64,000 nucleotides of DNA, from assembly GCF_021018805.1 (NCBI RefSeq), contig NC_086266.1, forward strand, positions 8,742,001-8,806,000. The letters run 5' to 3'. This DNA comes from Prinia subflava. Taxonomy: Eukaryota; Chordata; Aves; Passeriformes; Cisticolidae. Both the position numbers and the translations under genes were made by a program. Below the pieces are notes generated by a model, which did no database searches, was not told the origin of the DNA, and saw only the letters and a program-made list of their open reading frames with translations. Shown piece by piece: positions 23,745 through 34,600 of the stretch. Position 1 is the stretch's first letter. The number at the start of each line of letters is the position of its first letter.

Positions 23745-25720
23745 GCAGAGGGGCTTCTCAGCAGTCCTGCAGTGCCAGGAAGCCAGGCTGGAGCTGGGGT
23801 CTGCTCCAAGTCAAAAAGGCAGTGCAGGCTTTTTTAATGCTGTGGGAAGAGGCTGGATGGCAGCAACCCAGCTCTCCTCACAAAAGGGACATGCCAGGCA
23901 CAAATGTTCTTGAGCCAGCACACATCAGAGTCTAATGGGAGGAGCCAAGGACTTGCATTTTACCTGATTTGGGGATTTGCTGAGGGAATGTCAGGGCCCA
24001 AGGAGAGCTTGCAGAGCTCTCACCTCCAGCTGGCCCCCAGCATCCTTAGATTGTGGGCAGGAGTGAGACCATAGCCTTGCCTCAATGCCTGTTCAGCTGG
24101 CACAGCTCCTGCTGCACAGCCATGGCTTCACCTTGCACTTCTTGCACTCCTCATCTTTTCTCCCACACGTCCCATGTCCAGGGGCAATGTCAGCCTGTGT
24201 GGTGCGAGTCACACCCCTGCAGCAGGGCTGGGATTCCCAAGAGCCTCACCAGAAGCACCAGTATGGCAGTACTTTGGAGACTGGAAAAGCCAGCTTTCCA
24301 CTGCCAAACCTGGGCAGGATAGGCAGACATTAACCTGTCCCAAAGCAGGCAGCTCACCCCAGACTCTCACTCACACCCAGACCTGTGGGCAGACTTGGAT
24401 GGGGGTTTTGGCTGAGGATCTTATCCCACAGGATAACCATGTTTCCATTGGCAGTGGGATGTGTCCTGCCTCTCCCTGGCTAGTATGCACCCAACTTGTA
24501 TTTTTGGCTGGGCTATGCACTGCCTTAACATACACAGGGAAAGGCTGATCCCACAGGATCCCAAACCAACAACAAGCGAGCCTCAGGGAGCCCTCAGGCC
24601 AAGCACAGAAGTAGTGACACTGAGAGAGGTGGGGCTGGAGAGGACAAGTGGCCAAGAAAGGAACAAAGTGGGCTGGAGCTGCATCAGCCCTGATCAGTTT
24701 TGGGGACTGAAGGGATCCAAGATATTTGGGATCCAGGTTTAAACCTCCACTGAACGTGTGAGCAGAATTCTGCTCCTGGCCGTCCATAACCCAGGTGTGT
24801 CTGCTGGAGATGTGGCAGAGCTGCCCTCTTGCAGCCCAAGCCATGTGCCTAATCCTGCCCACGTGGCCCTTGAGTAGCAGGTTTAAATCCCCTCAGATGC
24901 TGGCACTGCTGTGTTTCCCTAGCCAGGTGTTCATCAGCTCCACCCGCAACAGCAGCACATGGGTGTGCGATTATCTGAAAGGCTTTTCTTGGGTTAAACT
25001 TAGGAACTTGAAAGGTTCTTCTGAGAACCTGGTGGCTGGGGGAAGCTCTCTTGTGCAGCAGTGCTGAGCTCTGCTGAGTGGTGAAGGGGCAAGTGAAGCC
25101 CCCTCAGTGGGGACTTCACTTGCACCAGAGTTCGGTGAAGTGCTAAAGCCCCCAAGAGTTGCTGAGGGCACAGGACCACTGCATGGTGGTGGCATGAGAG
25201 CAAAGAACTGAGCTGGAAACTCATAAAGGAGCAGAGTGATACAGTGAGCATCAAGTATATGAACATGGATCATGTGTCTGACATGAAAAGTGGGTGGTTT
25301 TTCCAAGACTAGTTCATCAAGGAACAAAGCAAGCTGTGGGTGTGAGGAGTCTCATGCATTCCTTTCCCGGTACATGGAAATTGACTTCAAGCCAACTAGC
25401 AGTCTGAGCAAGCCTTCTCAGAGCTCTCCCTGCCCGGCAGCCTGGCTGCATGGTAGGGGTCTCCCCAAGAACTACAATGCCCTCAAGGCTGGTCTTTGAT
25501 ACACACAGAATACTCTTACCCTCAGCAGGTGTTTGGTAAGTGGCCAGTATCTCATACAACCCCACAGTAGTGACTGTGATGTGTGCCTTGGTAACTTTGA
25601 GCCTGTCCTGGTCGCTGTGGATGATGGGTTAGTCCCAGTGAGCCTCATCTTGAACTTGGTCAGTCCTGCCTGTACAACACCACATGAACACTGCTCCTGC
25701 GGTACCTCAGACAGTGAAAG
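23745..25720. other. Intergenic, nothing recognised
   Basis: No exon, domain-bearing frame or RNA gene is recognisable between the hairpin array and the CR1 end at 25.7 kb. It is ordinary unique-looking sequence. Confidence 0.55.
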
Positions 25721-25723
25721 TAG

Positions 25724-25948
25724 GGTTAGACTAGATATGAGAAAAAGATCTTCCCTGTGAGGGTGGGCAGGCCCTGGCACAGGATGTCCAGAAAAGCTTC
25801 AGCTGCCCCTGGATCCCTGGCAGTGTCCAAGGTGAGGTTGGATGGGGCTTGGAGCAGCCTGGGCTCCTGGAAGGTGTCCCTGCCCATGGCAGGGAGTGGA
25901 AGGGGATGAATTTAAGGTCCCTTCCCACCCAAACCGTTCTGTGATTCT
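25724..25948 (+). mobile_element. CR1 LINE 3' end
   Basis: The segment contains diagnostic CR1 3' sequence: a GTTAGACTAGATATGAG-like start, GAGGTTGGATGGGGCTTGG, GGTGTCCCTGCCCATGGCA and CCCACCCAAACCGTTCTGTG, with the tail GTGATTCT at 25941-25948. It is 5'-truncated and on the plus strand, about 0.5 kb upstream of CCNB3 exon 1. Confidence 0.88.
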
Positions 25949-26218
25949 CCAAGCGATCTGAACCCTCTGTTCCCGACACTGGGTAAAGGAAGGTGCACGG
26001 CCAACACAGCCCGTCCTCCAAACCGGAGTTCCCCAGCTCGGTGGGAAAGGCTAGCCCCGAGGTCTGGGACCCACAGCCTCGGCTGCGGGCGGAGGCAGTG
26101 GAGGCAGTGGAGGCCGCTCCATCCGCGCCGAAGGACAGCAAAGCCAGGGCCGCTCTCCCAGGGCCCCCCGCTCTGCGGCCTGGCCGCCACGACAGCCCTG
26201 CCGGAGCTGCGGAACGGA

Positions 26219-26497
26219 TTTAAACGGCGCCCGCTCCCACCAATCACTGCCCGCCCGGCCCGGCGCTCGCCCCGCCCCTGCCGCATGTTCGCCCTTCCAT
26301 TGGCCGCCGGCGTTGAATTTTAAACCCTGCCGTCCTGCCCCTTAGCAACTGCGTCCCTCTGCGCTCGCCGATTGGTCGCTGCCTGGCACCGCCTCGCACT
26401 CTGATTGGGCGAGCCTCGGCCAGTGCTGGCCGGCCGCTACCGAACTGCTACTTTCAAAAGCGCCGGGGCCGGAGGTGCAGGCACAGCGCGATCGGGC
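26219..26497 (+). promoter_or_regulatory. CCNB3: CCNB3 promoter with CCAAT boxes and CHR-like elements
   Basis: A CpG-rich block carries CCAAT at 26240-26244 and inverted CCAAT (ATTGG) at 26299-26303, 26371-26375 and 26404-26408. The last two start 33 bp apart, the spacing typical of NF-Y pairs in mitotic cyclin promoters. TTCAAA at 26453-26458 is an inverted TTTGAA cell-cycle homology region (CHR). TTTAAA occurs at 26219-26224 and 26319-26324. Known family behaviour is repression in G0/G1 and activation in G2/M by DREAM/MuvB complexes with NF-Y. Use at this gene is inferred. Confidence 0.65.
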
Positions 26498-26595
26498 ATG
26501 GGTGAGTGGGGAGGGACACGGCGGGCGTGGGTCACCGGGGGAAACTGGGCATAGGTGAGTGGGGAGGAACACGGCGGGCATGGGTGAGTAGGGAG
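26494..26595 (+). repeat. Three near-identical copies of the exon 1 / splice-donor sequence
   Basis: GGGCATGGGTGAGTGGGGAG (26494) recurs as GGGCATAGGTGAGTGGGGAG (26547) and GGGCATGGGTGAGTAGGGAG (26576), with related sequence between. Each copy carries a consensus GGTGAGT donor. The first is taken as the end of CCNB3 exon 1. Confidence 0.8.
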
Positions 26596-27151
26596 TGGGA
26601 TCTCCGAGGGCTTCGGGGCAGCGGACAGCTCTGGGACCCCTAGCTGGCAGGCATGGGGACTCTGGAAGATGCAGAGGAGTAAGGGCTTCCAAGATCCCCA
26701 TCTCCCCTGGGAACTCCGGGGAATGCAGGGGAGAGGGGAACTTTGGGACTCCCGACTCCCCTAAGGGACCCAAAGGGTTGTAGAGAAGTGGAGATCTCCA
26801 AGACCTCTGGCTCCCCGAGGAAGTACAAGCCCTTGCATCCTTCTCTGGGATGTAGGAATCTGGGAATTTCTTATCCCCCCTCCCACCTCGCCCAGCAGAG
26901 TGCATTTGGTGATGGTCTTTGGGGTCCGTGTCCCTCCCTCCCCGGGAGCATCCCTAGCCAGATTTGTCTTGGGGCACCACTCACTTGCCATGCTCGGGGA
27001 AGGCGTCAGTCCTGCTGTGCTAATCCCCAGGAGGGACAAACGCCCCCCTGATCTGCTCCAGGCTGGGAGGGTATCCCTGGAGGCAGGCCAGCTGCAGCCC
27101 CCATCACACCATGCCTTGCCTCCAGCTTGCTCACAGAGACCAAGGGAGAGG

Positions 27152-30100
27152 ATGCCATTGCCACGCAATGCCAAGATGCTGACCACCAAGCAGTCCCGAG
27201 CAGGCAAGGTAGGCCCTGCTGCAGAGAATGTCGACCCTGAGAAGGTGAGCACCGAACCAGGCGAGGGCTGTAGGGGGGCCTCCTGTGGGGCAGCTGACCA
27301 CCATCTTCTAACAGCCTCTATTGCAGGAGGAGAGCTGTCATGCCAAGAGGTCTTCGTCCTCACCCCAGGGTGGGCCCAAGAAAAGATCAGCATTCGGAGA
27401 CATCACCAATGTGAGTGCTTCTGTGAGAGTGGGGACTCTGGTGCCCCCTGTGAGCCCCCCATGGGGTGGGAGGCATGCCCCATTCCCGTTAGGAAGAGGA
27501 GAGGTCTCCCTGCAGGCCATATCTCGCTTTCCACTGTGCAGCCCCTGTATGCCCTTGTTCTGACCCAAACAGGCTCGAAAGAACCAGGTGGTGGCAGGGA
27601 AGAAGGAGGCTGTGAAAGTTGCTCCACCCAAGGCACAGAAAGCACATAATGCTTTGGGGGTGGCCAAGAACAATGAGATCAACCTTAAAAAGTGAGTAGC
27701 TGGAAGCAGGGGTTTGCTGCAAACTTGTCCCATGGGGGCAAGTAGTAGGTGCTTCCCTTGGGTGATGAAGGCTGAGCCAGATATACAAGTTCCCTCCAGC
27801 AGGAGGGAACTTGTATATCTACTGTAAATGGCATCAGGTTGTGGCAGGGGAGGGTTAGGTTGGATATTAGGAAAAATTTCTTTCCCAAAAGGGCTGTCCA
27901 GCCCTGGCACAGGCTGCCCAGGACACTTGTAGAGTCACTTTCCATGGAAGGATTTAAAAGTCATGTGGGTGTAGCTCTTGGGGACATGGTTTAGTGATGT
28001 TATGGCAGGGCTGGAGGAACTGTTGTCCTCTATATCTTTAAAGGTCTTTTCCAACCTAAGTGGTTTTAAGAGTCTGTGGGGATATTTTAGGGGTGGTTTT
28101 GACCCTTCCTGAAGTAGCAAGAGTCTCTGGAAGGCCCCTTTCACACAAGAAATTTGTTCTTCTCCCAGCAATGATTTATGCTCTTGTCCTTCCCAGGTCA
28201 ATGAAGAAAACTCCCCCAACAGCTCCTGCAGAGCCCAAAGTGAATCCTGTGCCAGAGAAGCCGGTGTCTGTGCAGGAACTGAAGCCCCCTGAGGAGAGGG
28301 TAGGGACCCTGGGCTGCAGCATTGCCCCAGGCCCATCACAGCACTGGTCTGTAGCTGCCACTGGTGGTACTGGGGCACCAGGCAGTGCTTTGGGCCTTGG
28401 AGAGACTTCAGCTAGTGTGATGGAAAGGTGGGGAGGGGGGCAAAGTTCACCACCATCTTCCTTCAAGAATCCTCCCCCCCAGGAAAGAGTGGGGCAGGGA
28501 CTGCAGGGTGATGAGGGCAGGTAAGAAACGGTGAGGGCATATGGGCAGCAGCCTTACCCTGGTTGGATGACTGGCACCCACAGGGCTTCTCTCTCACTGC
28601 TGCCACTTCCTTGCCAGCAGGTCCCAGCAGTGGAGGACATTGACAAGGAGCAGCTGGGTGACCCCTATGCAAATGCAGAGTATGCCAAGGAGATCTTTGA
28701 ATACATGCGGGAAAGAGAAGTGAGTGATGCCTGTGCAGGGGGTGACAGGGGAAGGAGTGACTGCAGGCAGGGCCACTGACTGCCTAGAGGCTCTGACCAC
28801 TTGGCAGGGGCCTGCACAGGTTGAGAAGGGGCTTGTTTGGGGGTGGGGATGTCTGCCCTGCCCCTGACGGCTGGCTCTTTGGCAGGAAAAATTCATGCTT
28901 CCTGACTATATGGAGAAGCAGACAGACATCAGTGGAGACATGCGTGCTATCCTTGTGGACTGGATGGTGGAGGTCCAGGTGAGAGGACACAGCTTTCTGC
29001 AGAGCAGCCTCCATGGCACATGTTTGGCATGTGTGACCTCAGTTGTGCTGGCAGGGGCTCCTGCAACCATTCCCAGTGCAGACCTGATTCTCCCCATGTG
29101 GGCTAGTGATGAGCCTACGTACCTCCCTCTGAGCCTAACCCATTGGCACCCCTGGCCTCTGTGAGAACTAGGTGGGGGCTGGGCAGGCCTAACTTCTGTC
29201 TGACACCCTGTTCTGATCCCCGCTCTCATTCTTGCAGGAGAACTTTGAGCTGAACCATGAGACACTGTACCTGGCTGTGAAGCTGGTGGACCACTACCTG
29301 GTGGAGGTGGTGAGCATGAGAGAGAAGCTGCAGCTCATTGGCTCCACTGCCATCCTCATTGCCTCCAAATTTGAGGTGACCCTTTGTGTGCTCTCCTGGG
29401 GTACAGGGGCAGAGGGGCTGTGCCTCTATGGTCCCTGTGGGGTTTTGGAGAAGGCCAGGCCACTGCCCTAAGAGCTGCCAGGGTGGCATGTCTGCCAGGT
29501 TCCTCCTTCCTGTCCCAAGGGCTGCCCATCACACAGTCATGACGGGCTGAAATCTGTGTCCTGGTGTCACTGGAGAGCTAGTTTCTCTCTGCTCTGCACA
29601 GACCATCAGGATACATCAGTTTATCTAATGCAGGCACGGAGTTCAAGCCAAGGGCTGGAGGAGTAGAGATGTCATTAAAGTCCCACAGGGTGTTAACAGT
29701 CCCTGCTGAGTCTAGCAGCATGTGAACACTTACAGGGCTTGTGGGATGGCTAGGATCTCCTGCGGGAGGCCAGGATGAGCCCCCATTGAGGTGCTGAGTG
29801 GTTGTGCCCCTACAGGAGCGGTGCCCACCATGTGTGGATGACTTCCTCTATATCTGTGATGATGCCTACAAGCGGGAGGAGCTTATTGCTATGGAGATGA
29901 GCATCCTCAGCACTCTCAAGTTCGACATCAACATCCCCATCCCCTACCGCTTCCTGCGGCGCTTTGCCAAGGTGAGTGCATTCAGAGGGTGGGCTGGGTT
30001 CCTCCAGACACCCCTTCTGTCGGCTCCATGAGACAGTGACTTGTATCTGCCAGGGCTTCTGGCTCCTAGTTGGCTGCAAGGAAACTTTGTCCAGGTCCCC

Positions 30101-30931
30101 TCAAAAGGGTTGAGGGATGTGAGGATGGTGGTCTGTGATAGGCTGGGTGATTGAAATCCCTGTCCTGTGCCCCAGAGGCAGCATTCTAGATCCCAAAAGG
30201 GCTGGGAAGGGGAGCAGCATTGCTCAGAAGGCTGAGCCTTTCCCTGCCAACTGGCTGTAGTGTGCCCGTGCCACCATGGAGACACTGACGTTGGCCCGCT
30301 TCCTCTGTGAGATGACCCTGCAGGAGTATGACTATGCCCGCGAGAGCCCCTCGAAGCTGGCTGCCAGCTGCCTGCTGCTAGCACTTACCATGAAGAACCT
30401 TGGGGGCTGGGTGAGTACTTGTCTAATTTAGAGTACCTGGCACTGCAGGGGGAGGCACTGCAGGGGGAGGCACTGCACCCGTGAGTGGGTGATGCATCAG
30501 GGCCATGATCAGATTTGGATGCTGGACAGGGAAGATGATGGCTGTCCTGTCATGGAGGGGACACAGCTTAGCCCTGCTGTTCCCTTGCAGACCCCTACAC
30601 TGGAGTACTACAGTGGGTACAGTGCCCAGGACCTGCACCCCCTGGTGAAGAGGCTGAATTTCCTGCTCACATACCAGCCCCGTGACAAGCTGAACGCTGT
30701 GCGCAGCAAATACTCACATAGGTGAGTCATGGGGCTCTGTCCCCGCCGCAGGGGGTGACTCCACCAGCATGCACCCTGTGGTCCTGTAAGGATCTGGGAG
30801 CACTGGTGGATTGCTGTCAGGGCTGTGGTTGAGCACTAAGCCAACGTGTTCCTTCCAGGGTCTTCTTTGAGGTTGCCAAAGTGACCCCCATGGACATGCT
30901 GAAGCTTGAGGAGACACTCACTAGCTCCTAG
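27152..30931 (+). CDS. CCNB3: G2/mitotic-specific cyclin B3, eleven coding exons
   Basis: Cyclin B3 activates CDK1/CDK2 in mitosis and female meiosis and is destroyed by the APC/C. Coding exons are 27152-27244, 27327-27410, 27573-27691, 28197-28299, 28621-28719, 28886-28978, 29238-29375, 29816-29971, 30261-30410, 30591-30721 and 30859-30931. All are GT-AG, in phase, 412 residues in total. The protein starts MPLPRNAKM. A destruction box RSAFGDITN is at residues 51-59, with Phe where B1/B2 cyclins have Leu. The cyclin box begins at MRAILVDWMVEVQ (about 185-197) and continues through FLYICDDAYKREEL and FLRRFAKCARA to the C-terminal fold. The giant exon of placental CCNB3 is absent, so the protein has the short form usual outside mammals. 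A noncoding first exon probably ends at 26501. The exon 6 acceptor could lie 3 bp earlier, adding one Gln. A poly(A) signal follows at 31063. Confidence 0.96.
27779..27820. repeat. Perfect 19-bp hairpin in a CCNB3 intron
   Basis: AGATATACAAGTTCCCTCC (27779-27797) is followed by the 4-nt loop AGCA and the exact reverse complement (27802-27820). It lies in the intron between coding exons 3 and 4 (27692-28196), just before a CR1 fragment. No mismatches are present. Confidence 0.95.
27853..28075 (+). mobile_element. CR1 LINE fragment in a CCNB3 intron
   Basis: The sequence shows diverged CR1 3' sequence: GTTAGGTTGGATATTAGGAA, CTGGCACAGGCTGCCCAGG and AGGTCTTTTCCAACCTAAG. It is 5'-truncated, on the plus strand, in the same orientation as the gene. 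Confidence 0.8.
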
Positions 30932-31062
30932 CCCTACTCTGTGAATAAGCCTGTAAATAATGGGGTACCCTCAAGCAGGGTGGTACCATGTACATAAGTA
31001 ATAGTAATTTTAACTGAGGAAGAGGTGGGAAGGGGGGGGAAAAAAAGTCATGTGTAACTGTT

Positions 31063-31068
31063 AATAAA
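31063..31068 (+). terminator. CCNB3: CCNB3 poly(A) signal
   Basis: AATAAA occurs 132 bp after the CCNB3 stop codon in an A/T-rich context followed by GTGATTGTC. It is the only canonical signal between the stop and the converging gene. Confidence 0.8.
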
Positions 31069-31089
31069 ATGTGATTGTCATACATGCTG

Positions 31090-31639
31090 GCACTGAAGAC
31101 TACGAGCCCCAGCACTGTACTTCCCCTTGTCATTATGAGAAAGAGGGTGACAGCAAGGTGACAGGTGGGGAGCAGGAAGCTCAGGGGTGAAGGCTGGAAA
31201 GGTATTCTCAATCCCTTCCTCCCCACCCCTCATCTTCTCCTTAGTAATGACACTATGCGAGCAGCAGCAATGAGTATCTTCTCTCCAAATATTTACACAG
31301 CATAAATACCCACGTGGGGAAGGGGAAACTTTGCTTTGGCTCCAGCTTGAGCACACAGAGGGTGGCCCCAGATCCTATAGTGACCCTGATGGGGCTGGAC
31401 TGGTGGTCAGACCACATCAACTATCAGGTTAGACCTCCACTTCAGTGTCTCCAGCCCCATAGGCTGGGGGAGAAGCAGTGGCTCCAGGGACACTGGGGAC
31501 AGACAGTTAAAGCAAGGCAAGCAGTGAGGGGCTCCATAGATATGGGGTAGGGACAGGGACCGGTTCCCCTACCCAACCCTTGTTCCCTGTGGGCAGCACC
31601 CACCCAGCACCTGGGCTGGGCTGCTGCCCTGCTGTCAGC
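31090..31639. other. Spacer between convergent 3' ends of CCNB3 and DGKK
   Basis: About 0.55 kb separates the CCNB3 poly(A) region from the DGKK stop. It probably holds the DGKK 3'-untranslated region. I see no canonical AATAAA on the minus strand here, so the DGKK transcript may use a variant signal or run into CCNB3. Confidence 0.5.
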
Positions 31640-34600
31640 CTAGGGCAGGTTGCTGAGCTCCTTAATGGCCTGAAGGATCCTCTTCATATGGCCCACTTTG
31701 GTTATCCCCAGGTCCTGCAGGAAAGAGAAAGAGGAGGCCATGTATTTGCAGGGGGCAGCTCTTGGCTCTTGTTAGTGGACAGATCACAGGGCAGAGGATG
31801 AGGCACAGCCCAGCTCCCCATGCTCTCCCTTACTGGAGCACAGTGCTTGCCCGGAGCCCTCTGCCCTCTTGAAAGCACATCCCCACGCCTGAAGGCAGGT
31901 GAGGGTAGGGTGCTGTTGACACTGCGTTGGACAGGTGAAAGCTGGACAACCAAGGCCACCCCCTCCCCTGCTTCCCTGCCCCTGTGCACAAAGCTGCACA
32001 AGCTCAACTCTGCAGACCCAGATGTAGGGCCAACTTGCCGCCAAGAGGGATAGGGAGAGGAGGGATGGAGGACACCATGTTCCCCAGGGCCCGGGGTCCT
32101 TCAGGAGGCACAAGGGGGTTGTACCTTAAGGTCTCTCCTCTCCAGCAGAATCAGCTCTGAGCCCTGGATGTCATGCCGGATAAAAATGTCTCTGTATTCC
32201 CCTAAACCGAGCGCTTCCAGCCAAACTGCCACTTCCTCGGAGCCCCACTTGTCTGCTAGCAGGGAAGAAAACCACAGTGGTGGACTGCTGGGGCCTGTGG
32301 AGGCAGTGGGACACAGCAGGCAGGCAGCAGTGATGGCAGCCTGTGGCCAGCAGTCAGCATCCCCCCTCCCAGCCCTGGCTCCAGCAGGGCCAGAGGCCAC
32401 AGCCTGGTCAGGCTGCAGAAGTCTCTCCTCTCCTTGGCTTACTTATGGGCCACCTGAGCTCTTCCCCCTCAACCAGACCCCCAACCATGGACAAGGGATT
32501 TACCCAAAGGTCTGATCTGAACCAGAGCCCCCTTCTCCCCACAGCCAAGTAGTTATAGGGTTGGGTGCTCTGCATGTCTCATATCAGAAAAAGCAGTTAA
32601 GGGGCTCTTGGTGACAAAGGTGACACCCCTCCCAGGCAGCCAGGTGATGCCCTGTTCCCCCTTCCTGAGGATTCTTCCCCAGCATGCCCAGGACAGGAGA
32701 TGGAGGGATAGGTCAGCACAGGGGCAGTCCTTTCTAGGATGGATTGCACCACCCATCTCTCTCTGGCTCACTGCTCACTTTACCTGGGAGTGCACTGTTG
32801 GCCTTCTGCTTCTGCAGCTTGTCCTTCTCCTTCCTGGGCTTGGGAATGTTGAGGCGAAGCTTAAAGCTGCCCTTGTTGGCACTGCTGGCACCTTCCTGTG
32901 AAAAGCCAGGCTTGGTGGGATGCTACAGCTCCCTGAGGCCACTGGGCTGTTCCAGACCCCAGTGCCTGTGCACCCACCTCCTCAGCAGGATGGGCAATAG
33001 GGCCCAGCCAGTGGATGTCCAGCAGCCGCTGCAGCTCCTGGCCCAGCACGCTCAGGGGGCCGTGAAGTGCCTCCTCCTCCTGTGGCGAGTCCAGCTGTGG
33101 GGGACAGGGACCATACCCAACCCTGCTGCTACCCTCAGAGGTACCAGCCTTGGGGCACTTTGGGTGCTCTCCAGCCCCTCACTCACCGCCTTCCCTTCCA
33201 GGAATGCCCTGGTCTCAGCCCACAGCTCCTTGATGCTCAGCACCACTTCCACAGCCATATTCCTGCTGAGAAACTGGGGCACAGAGGGGTAACCCCTTGA
33301 GTGGCAGGGCCCTACGGGGCCTGGGTAAAGGCTGCCTTACACTCGCAGTCCTCACTCACCTCTGAGGTGCCAGCAGCTTTGTGGGAAAGGGCTTCACTCA
33401 GTGCCAGGGAGCTGGCATTGACTGCATGTGCCAGCTCTTGCTCCACAGCTTTGTGAGCCTTAGCTGCCTCATGGATCCTGCAAGTAACAGGGGCTGGAGC
33501 TGCCAGGGCGCCCCTGGGCTGGGCAGGCACCTTTGCATGGCCACAGCACAGCTCCCCCTTCCCTGTGCCCACCATATTCCCCTTCCTGCAGTCTGACCTG
33601 GCAATGAGGGTCTCCGCGACTCGTGAGACCTGCTGCAAGAGGCTGTTCTCCTCCTCGGTAAGGTACTCCATGGACTGCTGGGAGCTGAGCCGTGGCCGTG
33701 TGGCTGCTCGGTAGCTCTCCCCTTTCTGTTTGTCCTCCCAAGACTTGAGGGTGCTTTCAAATGCCTGCAGGGGACAGACATGGCCCCTCTGAGATGGCAA
33801 TACCTCTTTCCCATGTCCCAGCATGGTCTTGATGAGCACCCCAATCTCACCCGATCCCTTGTCAGCATCTGGGCTCTATTCTTGTGCTGGATTTTGATGA
33901 TGCCAGGTGGCTGGATCCAGGCTTCTCCATCCACCTGCACAGGGACACCCTCGTCCCCCCGGATGGTGATCTTCACCATGCGGCACTGTGGGGCAGACAG
34001 CCCAGGGGTGGCATCAATAGCTGCCAAGCTGAGCACTGCCTCAGGCTTCACTGCTGCCCCAAAAGCTTTCTGGCACCGCTTGTGGTCCTGCAGGGTGCCT
34101 TGCCACTACCTGTGCAATGCGATGGTGCTGGAGATTGATGACCCGTGACACAGCCATCTGGATGCTGCCAAAGACTGCCACCACCTCCAACTTCTTGTCA
34201 TCGAAGGATGGAGCCCCAAAGTTCTGTGGAGGACCACTGCACATGAGACTTCCAAAACGGGCTCATTTTGGGACCCAGCTTTTCCCCCATGTGTGCCCAA
34301 GGCAGGGACACCCCAGCCCTAAGGTGTTTTAGGACTGGGGACAGGACATTATGCCACCCAATTCATCTCATGGTACTGACACTCACATTGTCCTCCTTGG
34401 TGCCTCCCCAGAAGTTGATGCCCCCAGCATAGCTGGGGATGTTGAGGACAGCAATGCCCTGCAGGCTGGGCAGTGAGATAGGCACCCCGTCACACTGCAA
34501 GAGAGGGCTAAGCCTAGGGGGCCGCTCTAACGCTGCTCCTCCCACCCTGTCTCCATTTTCCCAGCGCTGTACCTCCAGCTGTACCCGCTGCTCCAGGTTC

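Noticed and set aside
26761..27393. 210-codon minus-strand frame over CCNB3 exons 2-3
   Set aside because: It is antisense to confirmed CCNB3 coding exons and has no domain.
33052..33282. Acceptors at 33266 or 33263 for the DGKK exon that encodes NMAVEVV
   Set aside because: They would put the exon in the wrong phase relative to the upstream donor at 33359. The acceptor at 33274 keeps the frame and adds FLSR, as in type II DGK relatives.
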